The translations under genes were made by a program, and so were the position numbers. A stretch of DNA of 64,000 nucleotides from the NCBI GenBank assembly GCA_963738325.1, contig CAVTWD010000001.1, positions 434,001 through 498,000 of the forward strand, read 5' to 3'. The notes under the pieces were generated by a model, which was not told the origin of the DNA, made no database searches, and saw nothing but the letters and a program-made list of their open reading frames with translations. Origin of the DNA: CAVTWD01 sp963738325 (GTDB lineage: Bacteria; Actinomycetota; Acidimicrobiia; Acidimicrobiales; Ilumatobacteraceae). Below, in pieces: positions 28,102 to 37,016 of the stretch (within the stretch, counting starts at the first letter, position 1; the number at the start of each line of letters is the position of its first letter).

Positions 28102-29265
28102 ATGGCCGGACCGCTGACCGGATACCGCATCATCGAGGTCGCCGGCATCGGCCCCGGGCCGTTCTGCGCAATGATGCTGGCGGACATGGGCGCCGACGTG
28201 ATCCGGGTCGACCGGGCCGCAGAACGTGCGCGGCGCCCGTCCCGCCCAGCCCTCGCCGACGTGCTGCAACCGCGGCCGCCGTTCGTCGCCGTCGACCTCA
28301 AGAACCCCGACGGCGTCGAGGCGGTGCTCAGGCTCGTCGAGACGGCCGACGCGCTCATCGAGGGGTTCCGGCCCGGCGTGATGGAGCGGCTCGGGCTCGG
28401 CCCCGACGTGTGCCTGCGCGCGCAACCCCAGGCTCGTCTACGGCCGCATGACCGGATGGGGGCAGGACGGCCCGTACGCGGCGTGGTCGGGCCACGACAT
28501 CAACTACATCGCGCTGGCCGGCTGCGCTGGCCCACATCGGCCGGGCCGGCGGAGGCGCCCGTGCCGCCGCTCAACCTCGTCGGCGACTTCGGCGGCGGCG
28601 GCATGCTGCTCGCCTTCGGCGTCGTCTGCGGCCTCCTCGAAGCGCAGCAAGGCGGCTCAGGGCCAGGTCATCGACGCGGCCATGGTCGACGGCGCCGCGG
28701 TGCTCATGACGATGTTCCACGCCTTCCGCGCGATCGGGCATGTTGACGAGGACACGCGCGGCACGAACCTGCTCGACACCGGCGCCCACTTCTACGACGT
28801 GTACCGACTGCGCCGACGGCAAGTACATCTCGATCGGCTCGATCGAGCCGCAGTTCTACGCCGAGCTGCTGCGGCTCACCGGCCTGCAGCGACGACGCCG
28901 GAGTTCGCCGACCAGATGGACCGGGACCAGTGGCCGGCGCTCAAGGGCCGGCTCGAGGTGCTCTTCCACCAGAAGACCCGCGACGAGTGGTGCGCGCATC
29001 ATGGAGCACACCGACGTGTGCTTCGCCCCCGTGCTCACCATGAGCGAGGCCGCCGGCCCATCCGCACAACCAGGCCCGGAACACCTTCGTCGAGGTCGGC
29101 GGCGATCGTGCAGCCGGCGCCGGCGCCACGCTTCAGCCGCACGCACGGTCGAGATCGCAGCGCCCGCCTGCCCATCGCCGGCCAGCACACCGCGAGGTCC
29201 TCGCCGACTGGGGGGTCGTGCCGGCCACGATCGCCAAGCTGCTCGAGACGGGCGCGGTCCAGTAG
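28102..29265 (+). CDS. class III CoA-transferase, alpha-methylacyl-CoA racemase-like, multiple frameshifts
   Basis: ATG 28102 opens AGPLTGYRIIEVAGIGPGPF and CAMMLADMGADVIRVDRA, the racemase-like version of the CaiB/BaiF start. Then PPFVAVDLKNPDGVEAVLRL, GRMTGWGQDGPYAAWSGHDI with NYIALAG, LNLVGDFGGGGMLLAFGVVC, and near the end DWGVVPATIAKLLETGAVQ closing at TAG 29263-29265. The GWGQxGP and GHDxNY motifs are characteristic of AMACR/Mcr, which epimerise 2-methylacyl-CoA esters in branched-chain lipid or sterol side-chain breakdown. Frame changes occur near 28420, 28530, 28650, 28810 and 29080-29200. It is the second CoA-transferase-family gene of the window. Confidence 0.75.
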
Positions 29266-29269
29266 CAAC

Positions 29270-30067
29270 GTGGCCACGGCCGTCTTCTTCCACGCCCATC
29301 CCGACGACGAGGCGCTCACCACTGGCGGCACGATGGCCCGGGCCGCCGCGCGAGGGCCATCGTGTCGTTCTCGTCGTGGCCACCGACGGGCGGCACGGCG
29401 AGGTGCCCGGACGACCTCGGCGACGGCGAGACGCTCGCTCGACCGCCGCCGAGCCGAGACCGAGCGATCCGCGCGATGCGCTCGGCGTAGCGGCCGTGTC
29501 GACTGGCTCGGCTACCACGACTCGGGGATGCACGGCTGGGACCAGAACGACGAGCCCGACTCGTTCTTGCAAGCGCCGACGTCGACGAGGCCGCGAGCGG
29601 CTCGCGGCGATCCTCGCGAAGAAGGCGCAGAGGTGCTCACGACGTACGACTGGCACGGCAACTACGGCCACCCCGACCACATCCAAGTGCACACCGTTGG
29701 CCACGCGCGCGGCCGAGCTGGCCGGCGACTCCGCACGTCTACGAGGCCACGATGAACCGCGACGCGATGGCTCGCCTCTTCGACCTGGCCAAGCAGTCGG
29801 GCGTCGTCGACGAGCTCCCCGACCTCGACGACACCGACGACGGCATCCCGTCGGCATGCCCGAGGCCGAGCTGACCACCGCCGTCGACGTCGGCGACTTC
29901 GTCGACCAGAAGCGGGCCTCGATCAAGGCTCACGCCGCTCAGGTGACCGATACCTCGTTGTTCTTGCCATGCCGCCGGACGTCTTTCGGCTGGGCTTCGG
30001 GACGGAGTGGTTCATCCGCCGCGACGCCACGCCGGCCGAGCGCGAGACGTGGCTGGCCGGACTTTGA
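29270..30067 (+). CDS. PIG-L/LmbE-family deacetylase, multiple frameshifts
   Basis: GTG 29270 opens VATAVFFHAHPDDEALTTGG, containing the zinc-binding H-P-D-D motif. It continues in other frames with VDWLGYHDSGMHGWDQND, TTYDWHGNYGHPDHIQVHTV (third zinc ligand in HPDH) and VGDFVDQKRASIKAHAAQVT, closing FIRRDATPAERETWLAGL at TGA 30065-30067. These proteins remove acetyl groups from GlcNAc-type substrates; in actinobacteria, MshB and Mca of mycothiol metabolism belong here, and this one could be Mca-like. It follows the CoA-transferase by 4 bp. The dispersed repeat copy begins about 11 bp after its stop. Confidence 0.75.
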
Positions 30068-30077
30068 AGAACGACGG

Positions 30078-30165
30078 CGGGAGGGGGACCTTCCCCCCCT
30101 CGGACCCCCCCATCCGTGGAACTCAGGTCGACCGGCGCAGCCGGATCGACCTCCGCGACGGCATT
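30078..30165. repeat. dispersed intergenic repeat, copy A (two hairpins)
   Basis: The left part is a G/C-only hairpin (5' arm GAGGGGG 30081-30087 with CCCCCTC ending at 30101). The right part is a hairpin at 30125-30152: AGGTCGA pairs with TCGACCT and CCGGC with GCCGG around a GCA loop, with one bulged A. The right half matches copy B (45886-45973) almost base for base (GGAACTC, GGTCGACC, GCCGGATCGACCTCCG). Both copies start a few bases after a stop codon. Confidence 0.75.
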
Positions 30166-30209
30166 GGGGCGAAGGAGACCATCACTCCGTCGGACCCAGG
30201 GCGCTGTCG

Positions 30210-30758
30210 ATGCCGCGCCTGATCCTGGTCCGACACGGGCGAGCGAGCCAGGGATGGGAGGCCGTGGACCCGCCGCTCGACGACGTGGGTGTGCAGCAAG
30301 CGAAGGCGCTGGCCGACGTGCTGGGGGCGGGCGAGGTCCACCCCATCGTCACCAGCCCGATGCGCCGGTGCCGCGAGACGGCGGCGGTGCTCGGGGCCCG
30401 CTGGCAGATCGAGCCCGTCGTGGAACCAGCCGTGGCCGAGCTGCCCTCGCCCGAAGGGGTTGTCCTCAGCGAGCGCCCGCGATGGCTCCAACAGGCTCTG
30501 GCCCTCACGTGGTGCGACCTCGGTGACCGCTTCACGGTCTATCGGGCCGGGGTGCTGGCCGCGTTGGCGGCACTGGAGGTGGACACCGTCGTGGTGAGCC
30601 ACTTCGTGCCCATCAACGCGGTGATCGGCGCCGCGCTCGGCCGGCCCGAGCTGGTGATCCTGCGCCTCGACAACGCCAGCCGCACCATCGTCGACTCGGC
30701 CCGGGCCGGGTTCACCCTCGTCCAGGGTGGTGACGAGGCCGATACCCTCATCCGCTGA
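30210..30758 (+). CDS. histidine phosphatase superfamily protein (phosphoglycerate-mutase-like)
   Basis: 182 residues, intact, from ATG 30210. It opens MPRLILVRHGRASQGWE with the phospho-accepting His in RHG, followed by DPPLDDVGVQQAKALADVL and TSPMRRCRETAAVLG. The second catalytic His appears in TVVVSHFVPINAVIGAALG. The branch cannot be told from sequence; such proteins range from phosphoglycerate mutases to broad phosphatases. It lies within the indel-rich block but has no frameshift itself, and ends 25 bp before the Fe-ADH gene. Confidence 0.85.
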   Translation: MPRLILVRHGRASQGWEAVDPPLDDVGVQQAKALADVLGAGEVHPIVTSPMRRCRETAAVLGARWQIEPVVEPAVAELPSPEGVVLSERPRWLQQALALTWCDLGDRFTVYRAGVLAALAALEVDTVVVSHFVPINAVIGAALGRPELVILRLDNASRTIVDSARAGFTLVQGGDEADTLIR

Positions 30759-30783
30759 CATCGGGGACAGGCAGACTGCAGTC

Positions 30784-31899
30784 ATGAGCCCGTCGACGTG
30801 GACCCACACGGGGTATGCCCAACGCCTGCACTTCGGCGCCGGGGGCGTCCCGCCGCCTCCCGGAGATCCTGCGCGAGGTCGGGACGCGCAAGGTGCTCCT
30901 CGTCACGACGGCCGGACGCATGGGCTCCGACGACGGGCAACGGATCGTGGCCGCCATCGGGCCGCAACCTGGCCTCGACCTACGACGGCGTGCGCAGCCA
31001 CCTCCCCACGGAGGTCGTGCGCACGGCCGTGCTGCAGGCGCGCCGCGACGGGATCGACGGCGTGGTCAGCTTGGGCGGCGGGTCGTGCATGGACCTCGGC
31101 AAGGCCATCGTCTTCTTCACCGAGCAGGAGGCCGGCGCACCGGGCACGAGCTACGTGGACCGCCCGACCGTGGCCCACGTGGCCATCCCCACCACCTACT
31201 CCGGGGCGGAGGTCACGACCCACTTCGGCATGACCGACGAGCACACCCGCACGAAGGGTGGGGGAGGCGGACCCACCTCGGCGCCGATCGCCGTCGTCTA
31301 CGACCCCGAGCTCACCCGTTCGACGCCGGCGCGGCGTGAGCGCGGAGACGGCCATGAACGCGCTGGCCCACTGCATCGAGGCGGCCTATGCCACCCGCCG
31401 CTCGGCCGAGGCGGAGGCGCTGGCCTTGGCCGGCGCGCGCCGGATCGTGGCCAGCCTTCCCGCGGTGGTCGACGACCCGGACGACCTCCCGGCCCGCACC
31501 GCCCTGCTCGCCGGGGCCGCCCTCGCCGGCCGGGCGCTGCAGAACGCGGCGATGGGGGTGCACCACGGCCTGTCACAGCTGCTCGGCGGGCGGACGGGCA
31601 TCCCCCACGGCCTGGCCAACGCGCTCGTGTTGCCTCACGCGATGCGCTTCAACGGCCCGGCCGTCCCGGAGGCCATGACCCTCATCGGCCAGGCCATCGG
31701 CGACGAGCACGACCCTCCCGCGGCCGTCGTGCGCCTGCGGGCCGCAGTGGGTCTGCCCGAGCGCCTGCGCGACGTCGGAGTCACCGAGGCCGATCTCGAC
31801 GCCGTGGCCCGCCTCTCGCAGGGGAGCGTCAGCGTGCAGGCCAACCCGCGGCCGGTGAGCGAGGCGGACGCCCGCGAGATCCTGGCCGCGGCATGGTGA
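30784..31899 (+). CDS. iron-containing alcohol dehydrogenase, maleylacetate-reductase-like, frameshifted
   Basis: Joined frames give about 370 residues: MSPSTWTHTGYAQRLHFGAG, then LPEILREVGTRKVLLVTTAG, DGVVSLGGGSCMDLGKAIVF (NAD-binding GGGS), VAIPTTYSGAEVTTHFGMTD, and NALAHCIEAAYATRRSAEAE with a metal-binding His. Further metal His residues are in GVHHGLSQLLGGRTGIPHGL. Frame changes fall at about 30845 (G/C run), 30960 and 31330; the last 190 residues (from 31340) are intact. The short, TTYSGAEVT-containing type is that of maleylacetate reductases, which act at the end of chloro- or hydroxyaromatic degradation. No ring-cleavage dioxygenase is visible beside it. Confidence 0.75.
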
Positions 31900-31935
31900 T
31901 CTTCAAGCGGTCGCCGCGACGCGACATGGCGGTCG

Positions 31936-33588
31936 TCATGCGGGCGTCGCCGCCCTGGTGACCACCCGCACCTCGCCCGCGACGGGGTCGACGTCCACCT
32001 CCATGCCGTCGTGCAGTTGGGCGAGCGCTCCTGCGGCCCCAACCACGGCGGCGAGGCCGAGCTCGCGGGCCAGCACCGCGGCGTGGCACAGCGGCCCGCC
32101 TTCGCTGGTCACCAGCGCGCCCGCCAGCGGAAGGACGGCGTTGTAGGCCGGGGTGGTGAAGGGAACGACGAGCACGTCGCCGGGCTCGAGGCGGGCGATG
32201 GCCTCCTCCGGGCTCCGAGCCGTGCGGACGACGCCGCGATAGGAGGTGGCACCGATGCCCGTCCCCGACAGATCGTGGGCGCGGGGCTGGCTCCCGAGCA
32301 GGTCGAGCACCGTGCGCACCACGTCGAGGAGCCGGCCGGTGGCGGCGGGCATCGCCGCGAGGGGCGGCTCCGGCTCGACGGGGCCGAGGTGGGCGGGCGG
32401 GGTGAGCGCCGAGAGCTGGCGGCGGCGCTCACCCCGGGCGACGAGCTCCTCCGCAGTGGGGGCGGGCGCGCCGGCGAAGATCGCACCCACCTCGTCCGCG
32501 CTCAGCTCGAAGGCGTCGTCCTGTCGGGTGATGCGGCCACGAGCCGCGAGGCGCCGGCCCGCTTCCACCATGGCTCGGCGCAGCAGACCGATGCGCCACT
32601 CGGCCGTCGTCGGCCCGTTGTCGTCGCGGAGGTCCATGGCGAAACGGGCTTCCCGGAGCAACTCGTCGAACTCGTCCCGCTCGCCGGCGGGTACGCGGGC
32701 CCGCAAGCGGCGCGCCACCTCGTCGGGGTCGTCGGCTCCCGCCGCGTGCCGGCCGCCGAGGATCGTCGCGAGCACCACATCGGGGACCTCGGCCAGGGTG
32801 ACCCCGTCGATGTCGTAGCGGCTGAAGACCTGCATACCCCGATAGCGGAGGTAGGCGTCGAGCTCCGCCGATGCCTCCGGCGACAACGCCTGCACCTCCT
32901 CCAGGGAGTGGGGGAGCGTGCCGCTCGCTTCGACCGCGGCGCGGAGTCGAGCGACGATCCGCGCCGGCTCGGACGTGCTCGGGGACGCGCCCTGCAGCGC
33001 GGGGACGATCTCGTCGGCTCCGATGCCCCAGTCGCGGGCGGAGACCAGCAGCAACCCGATCGGTCCGAGGTCGTAGCCGTGCAGCACGAAGTGGCGGTGG
33101 TAGCCGGCGCGGGTGGCGGCGATCACGGTCTGCAGGTGATCCACGAGCGCGGCGTCATCGAGCGCGGTGACATCGATGTCCTGGAGGGCGAGGTTCTCGG
33201 CTTCGAGGTCGGCACGCTCGTGGCCGGACCAATCCCGGATCACGCCCCGCCATGGTTTCGTCTCGAGCGTCACCTCGGCCCGCTTCGCTCGGCGGCGCAT
33301 CTTCGGATGGAGCTTGAACACGAGCTTGACGGCGAGGGCGGGGGGCGCCTTCTTGGCCGCCTTGTCCGGGGTCAGCAGCGGGCGCAGCCGGCCGTAGAGG
33401 TAGCCGTTCACGAATCGGGTGTCGATCGTCTCGGCCGGCATGCCGAGGGTGGCGAAGAGCTCGCGTATGCCGCTCGTCATGCTGTCGGCGTGCACATCCT
33501 GCATGATCGGGGTCATCGACCCCAGGCAATGAGCGAGGTCGAGATCCCATCGGCCCACTCCCGGTGCCTCCCAGGCCACCTCGTCCAT
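31936..33588 (-). CDS. PEP-utilising-enzyme mobile-domain protein, third paralogue
   Basis: About 550 residues from ATG 33588 (MDEVAWEAPGVGRWDLDLAH); an upstream ATG at 33678 would add a basic, unconserved extension. The C-terminal 90 residues form the swivelling domain: LEPGDVLVVPFTTPAYNAVL, then SEGGPLCHAAVLARELGLAA with the phospho-His near residue 504. The N-terminal part (DTRFVNGYLYGRLRPLLTPD) shares the gyxYvNg-like element with the 0.2-3.6 kb pair but is otherwise distant. No ATP-grasp nucleotide motif was seen. Function unknown. Intact, at the edge of the indel-rich block. Confidence 0.75.
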   Translation of the reverse strand: MDEVAWEAPGVGRWDLDLAHCLGSMTPIMQDVHADSMTSGIRELFATLGMPAETIDTRFVNGYLYGRLRPLLTPDKAAKKAPPALAVKLVFKLHPKMRRRAKRAEVTLETKPWRGVIRDWSGHERADLEAENLALQDIDVTALDDAALVDHLQTVIAATRAGYHRHFVLHGYDLGPIGLLLVSARDWGIGADEIVPALQGASPSTSEPARIVARLRAAVEASGTLPHSLEEVQALSPEASAELDAYLRYRGMQVFSRYDIDGVTLAEVPDVVLATILGGRHAAGADDPDEVARRLRARVPAGERDEFDELLREARFAMDLRDDNGPTTAEWRIGLLRRAMVEAGRRLAARGRITRQDDAFELSADEVGAIFAGAPAPTAEELVARGERRRQLSALTPPAHLGPVEPEPPLAAMPAATGRLLDVVRTVLDLLGSQPRAHDLSGTGIGATSYRGVVRTARSPEEAIARLEPGDVLVVPFTTPAYNAVLPLAGALVTSEGGPLCHAAVLARELGLAAVVGAAGALAQLHDGMEVDVDPVAGEVRVVTRAATPA

Positions 33589-33741
33589 GCCGTCCGCCTC
33601 CTCGGTCAAGGGTTGTGTCTGCGGGCGCGCGCATCTGGCGCCCGGGGTCTTCTTCCTCCCGCCGCCAGTCTGGTTCACGATCGATCGTCACGCCCGCCGT
33701 CCCGGGCCGTCCGCCTGAGCCGTTGCGGATAGGTTCGGGGC

Positions 33742-34074
33742 ATGTCGATCGTGAAGATCAACGCCATCACCGTGCCCGAGGGGTCGGGTGACGAGCTGGC
33801 GAAGCGGTTCGCGGCCCGCGCCGGCGCCGTCGACAACCAGGAGGGCTTCGAGGGCTTCGAGCTGCTCCAGCCGACGGACGGCCGCACTACGTGGCTGGTC
33901 GTGACGAGATGGCGCGACGAGGCCTCCTTCGAGGCTTGGGTGTCGTCGGCGGCGTTCTCGCACGGTCACCAGGGAGCCCGCCCCGGAGGCGCTCCGGGGG
34001 CCGAGGCCCGGCCCGTGGCGGTGAGCTCGGAGCTGTGGTCGTACGCCATCGCTCAGGTCGCGCCACCCTCCTGA
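33742..34074 (+). CDS. MhuD-like haem-degrading monooxygenase (ABM fold)
   Basis: 110 residues starting MSIVKINAITVPEGSGDELA. It follows mycobacterial MhuD closely in register: Asn7 in the VKIN motif, GFEGFELLQP, the TRWRDEASFEAW block with Trp66, and a His pair at 74 and 76 where MhuD has the haem-binding His75. MhuD opens haem to mycobilins while releasing iron, using two stacked haems. The insert HGHQGARPGGAPGAEARPVA after the His is longer and more Gly/Ala-rich than I recall for MhuD. Antibiotic-biosynthesis-monooxygenase relatives with other roles are the alternative. It stands alone, divergent from the third PEP-mobile gene. Confidence 0.75.
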   Translation: MSIVKINAITVPEGSGDELAKRFAARAGAVDNQEGFEGFELLQPTDGRTTWLVVTRWRDEASFEAWVSSAAFSHGHQGARPGGAPGAEARPVAVSSELWSYAIAQVAPPS

Positions 34075-34087
34075 GTGGGGTCGCACG

Positions 34088-34462
34088 CTGTACGGCCTGC
34101 TGCTGCTCTCGATCCACGAGTCCTGGGCCTGGTTCGTCATCATCGGCAACGGCCTTGCCGGCTCATGGGCGCTCGGCGCCCACTGGCTCGGCGCGCTGCG
34201 CACCCGTGCCCTGTGGTGGTTCACGGCGCTGGCCGAGGTGGCCGTGTTCGTGCAGGTCGCGCTGGGTGTCGGTCTGGTCGCGGGCAAGAAGCTGCAGGCG
34301 CCCCGGTTCCACATGTTCTACGGCTTCGTCGCCATCATCGCGGTGGGGATCATCTACTCCTACCGCAACCAGCTCCGCCACCGTCTCTATCTGTTGTACG
34401 GACTGGGCGGGCTCTTCGTGATGGGCCTCGGCATCCGGGCGATGATCGTGGGGAAGGCCTGA
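34088..34462 (+). CDS. small four-helix membrane protein
   Basis: The conserved-looking frame reads LYGLLLLSIHESWAWFVIIG, then NGLAGSWALGAHWLGALRTR, VAVFVQVALGVGLVAGKKLQ, FHMFYGFVAIIAVGIIYSYR and LYLLYGLGGLFVMGLGIRAM: four hydrophobic segments in about 124 residues. No ATG, GTG or TTG lies in frame before 34088. The only candidate there is CTG 34088, or a GTG at 34075 in another frame joined through the GGGG run at 34077-34080, which would be another single-base indel. I do not recognise the family, though similar His-containing small membrane proteins occur in actinobacteria. Confidence 0.65.
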   Translation: MYGLLLLSIHESWAWFVIIGNGLAGSWALGAHWLGALRTRALWWFTALAEVAVFVQVALGVGLVAGKKLQAPRFHMFYGFVAIIAVGIIYSYRNQLRHRLYLLYGLGGLFVMGLGIRAMIVGKA

Positions 34463-34471
34463 CCGCCGCCC

Positions 34472-34708
34472 TCAGATGTTCACCACGGGGCAGGTGAGGG
34501 TCCGCGTGATGCCGTCGATCATCTGCACCTTGCTCACCACCATCCGACCGAGCTCGTCGACGGTGTCGGCCTCGGCCCGGGCGATCACGTCGTAGGGGCC
34601 GGTCACGTCCTCCGCCGACGAGATGCCCTGCACCTCGCGGACCTGCGTGGCCACGCTCGCCGCCTTGCCGACCTCGGTCTGGATGAGGATGTACGCGCTG
34701 ACCGACAT
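34472..34708 (-). CDS. stand-alone Lrp/AsnC effector-binding (RAM) domain protein
   Basis: 78 residues, MSVSAYILIQTEVGKAASVA to TRTLTCPVVNI. It is the beta-alpha-beta-beta-alpha-beta domain that binds amino acids and assembles octamers in Lrp/AsnC regulators (VTGPYDVIARAEADTVDELG is the typical centre). The helix-turn-helix half is absent, so it cannot bind DNA by itself; such demi-proteins may sense amino acids or modify full-length regulators. Convergent with the membrane-protein gene (9-bp gap) and downstream of xylA, separated from it by a hairpin at 34749-34767. Confidence 0.88.
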   Translation of the reverse strand: MSVSAYILIQTEVGKAASVATQVREVQGISSAEDVTGPYDVIARAEADTVDELGRMVVSKVQMIDGITRTLTCPVVNI

Positions 34709-34748
34709 CTCGCGGAGCCTCCTGCTCGGTGCGGGTGCGCGGACCTTA

Positions 34749-34767
34749 GCCGAGGGCGTCCCTCGGC
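34749..34767 (-). terminator. hairpin after the xylose operon
   Basis: GCCGAGGG (34749-34756) and CCCTCGGC (34760-34767) form a perfect 8-bp stem with a CGT loop, 60 bp after the xylA stop in the direction of transcription. No T-run follows, as is common in high-GC actinobacterial terminators. It sits just before the AsnC-like gene start and probably separates the two units. Confidence 0.5.
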
Positions 34768-34826
34768 CATCGAGAGAAGGCTCGCGCCGGGTGAGCCTGG
34801 CGAGCGTCCACCTTCGTCTCCCTGCC

Positions 34827-35984
34827 CTAACTCCTGACGCCGAAGAGGTGCTCGACGAGGAGCTGGTCGAGGCGCTCGAACCCGGCCCCCCGGGTGGCCC
34901 GCTCGTCGGGGTCGAAGGTCTCGGCCCGTAGCGCGGCGATGGTCTCGCCGGCGCCCAGCGTGGAGTCCTCGAGCCCGCCGACGCCGGCGGCCGCCATCGC
35001 GGACTGCACTTCGGGATCGGCTCGGAAGGCAGCGGCCTTCTCCGCGAGGATCAGGTAGTTGCGCATACAACCACGCGCGAAGTCCCAGACTCCGTCGATG
35101 TCCTCGGTGCGGTAGGCGCGCGCATCGAAGTGCTTGGGCCCTGCGTACCCGTGCCGCTCGAGCAGATCGACCAGCATGAGGGCCCCCTTCTGGTCCTCGG
35201 CCGCGAAGCGGAAGTCCTGGTCGTAGCGGGGCCCGCGCTGAGCGTTCAGGTCGATGTGGAAGAGCTTCCCCGACCAGAGCGCCTGGGCCACGCCGTGCAC
35301 CATGTTGAGGCCGGACATCTGCTCGTGGCCCACCTCGGGGTTCAGCCCGACCCGTTCGGGGTGCTCGAGGCGGTCGATGAAGGCGAGGCCGTGGCCGATC
35401 GTGGGCAGCAGGATGTCGCCGCGCGGCTCGTTCGGCTTGGGCTCGAGCGCGAAGCGGATGTCGTAGCCCTGCTCGATGACGTACTGGCAGAGCAGGTCGA
35501 GCCCTTCCTTGTAGCGGTCCAGCGCCACCGTGACGTCCTTGGCCGTGTCGGTCTCGGTGCCTTCCCGACCGCCCCAGCAGACGTAGACCTTGGCGCCGAG
35601 CTCGGCCGCGAGGTCGAGGTTGTTCATCACCTTCCGGAGGGCGAAGCGCCGCACGCCCCGATCGTTGGCGGTGAGGGCACCCTCACGGAAGACGGGATGC
35701 CAGAAGAGGTTCGTGGTGGCCATCGAGCAGACGACGCCCGACTCCTCCAGGGCGGCCTTGAAGCGGGCGACCCGCCCCGCCCGCTCCGCCTCGCCCTCGC
35801 CCGGAGCGAGGAGGTCGTCGTCGTGGAAGGACACGCCCCAGGCGCCGAGCTCGGCCAGCCGCTTGATGCTGTCGACGGGGTCGAGCCAGGGACGCACGAC
35901 GTCGCCGAACGGGTCGCGGCCGGGATGCCCGACGGTCCAGAGCCCGAAGGCGAAGTGGTGCTCCGGACGAGGTTCGTAAGCCAT
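34827..35984 (-). CDS. xylA: xylose isomerase
   Basis: 385 residues, the class I (actinobacterial, about 390 aa) size. Landmarks: WGVSFHDDDL, the catalytic-site NLFWHPVFREGALTANDRGV, YVCWGGREGTETDT, FALEPKPNEPRGDILLPT with metal Glu/Lys, LNPEVGHEQMSGLN, HIDLNAQRGPRYDQD (metal Asp cluster) and KHFDARAYRTED. The enzyme converts D-xylose to D-xylulose. It is the last gene of the minus-strand operon xylF-xylH-xylG-xylA, giving uptake plus the first catabolic step. No xylulokinase or repressor gene is found in the window, so they must be elsewhere. Confidence 0.95.
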   Translation of the reverse strand: MAYEPRPEHHFAFGLWTVGHPGRDPFGDVVRPWLDPVDSIKRLAELGAWGVSFHDDDLLAPGEGEAERAGRVARFKAALEESGVVCSMATTNLFWHPVFREGALTANDRGVRRFALRKVMNNLDLAAELGAKVYVCWGGREGTETDTAKDVTVALDRYKEGLDLLCQYVIEQGYDIRFALEPKPNEPRGDILLPTIGHGLAFIDRLEHPERVGLNPEVGHEQMSGLNMVHGVAQALWSGKLFHIDLNAQRGPRYDQDFRFAAEDQKGALMLVDLLERHGYAGPKHFDARAYRTEDIDGVWDFARGCMRNYLILAEKAAAFRADPEVQSAMAAAGVGGLEDSTLGAGETIAALRAETFDPDERATRGAGFERLDQLLVEHLFGVRS

Positions 35985-36176
35985 GGCGGTGTCCTTTCCG
36001 CTGGTTCCGTGGGGACGGCGCGCGGTGTCACCGTACGTCAGTGAGCCATGGCTCGCTTGCGAGAGAGCGCGTCGACGCTGGCGGCCTGGAGGAGGATCAG
36101 CTCGCGGGCGATGAACTTCGTTCGCCGACCCTCGTACTCCCGTGCTCGGCTCACCCTCGGGGCGGGGCCGGGAGCG

Positions 36177-36998
36177 TCAGTGGCCGTGGAGTTGGGCGAT
36201 GTCGTCCGCGGAGACCTCGTCGGGCTTCTTGCCGGCGATGATCATGGCGAGGACCTCGTCCTTCGTGACGTCCAGCTTGTTCACCGTGTCGACGAGGCGA
36301 CCCTGCAGCATCACGCTGATGCGGTCGGCGAGGTCGAACACGTCGTGGATGTCGTGGCTGATGAGGAAGATGCCGATGCCTTCGGCTTTCAGCTGCTGGA
36401 TGAGCTCGCGCACCTCCGCCGTCTCCGCCGGCCCGAGCGCCGCGGTCGGCTCGTCCATGATCAGGATCTTGGCGTTGAAGTAGACGGCCCGGGCGATGGC
36501 CACGGACTGGCGCTGGCCACCGGACAGCGACCGCACCGGCGTCTTGAGGTTCTTGAAGCGGGGGTTGAGCCGCTGCATCACCTTCGCCGTCGCCGCGGCC
36601 ATGCCCGAGTCGTCGAGCGCCCCGGTGTGGGTGAGCCGCTCGCGCCCGAGGAACACGTTCCCGGCGGCGTCGATGTTGTCCGCCAAGGCGAGCTTTTGAT
36701 AGATGACGTCCACACCGTGCTGGCGGGCCTCGCGCGGATTGTGGATCACCACGTGCCTCCCGTCGATGCGGATCTCACCAGAGTCGGCGGGGTGAGCGCC
36801 CGAGAGCGTGTGCATCAGCGTGGACTTGCCGGCGCCGTTGCCCCCGACGAGGCCGACGACCTCACCCGGGTAGAGGTCGATGGTCACACCGTCGACAGCG
36901 TGGACGCCGCCGAACGCCACGCGGATGTCGCGCAGCTCGACGAGAGGTGTGCTCCCGTCGTGGGCGGGCGCTGCTTCCGTGGTCTGCAGTTCGGTCAT
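36177..36998 (-). CDS. xylG: sugar ABC transporter ATPase, single-cassette XylG-like
   Basis: 273 residues with one ABC cassette: GLVGGNGAGKSTLMHTLSGA (Walker A near 52), IYQKLALADNIDAAGNVFLG (Q-loop), RSLSGGQRQSVAIARAVYF (signature) and ILIMDEPTAALGPAET with LISHDIHDVF. Classical XylG/RbsA proteins are about 500 residues with two fused cassettes; this is the single-cassette type, which would work as a homodimer. It energises uptake through the XylH-like permease 18 bp upstream. The 190 bp between its stop and the xylA start carry no other gene. Confidence 0.88.
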   Translation of the reverse strand: MTELQTTEAAPAHDGSTPLVELRDIRVAFGGVHAVDGVTIDLYPGEVVGLVGGNGAGKSTLMHTLSGAHPADSGEIRIDGRHVVIHNPREARQHGVDVIYQKLALADNIDAAGNVFLGRERLTHTGALDDSGMAAATAKVMQRLNPRFKNLKTPVRSLSGGQRQSVAIARAVYFNAKILIMDEPTAALGPAETAEVRELIQQLKAEGIGIFLISHDIHDVFDLADRISVMLQGRLVDTVNKLDVTKDEVLAMIIAGKKPDEVSADDIAQLHGH

Positions 36999-37016
36999 GG
37001 TGCCAGCTCCCCCGCG

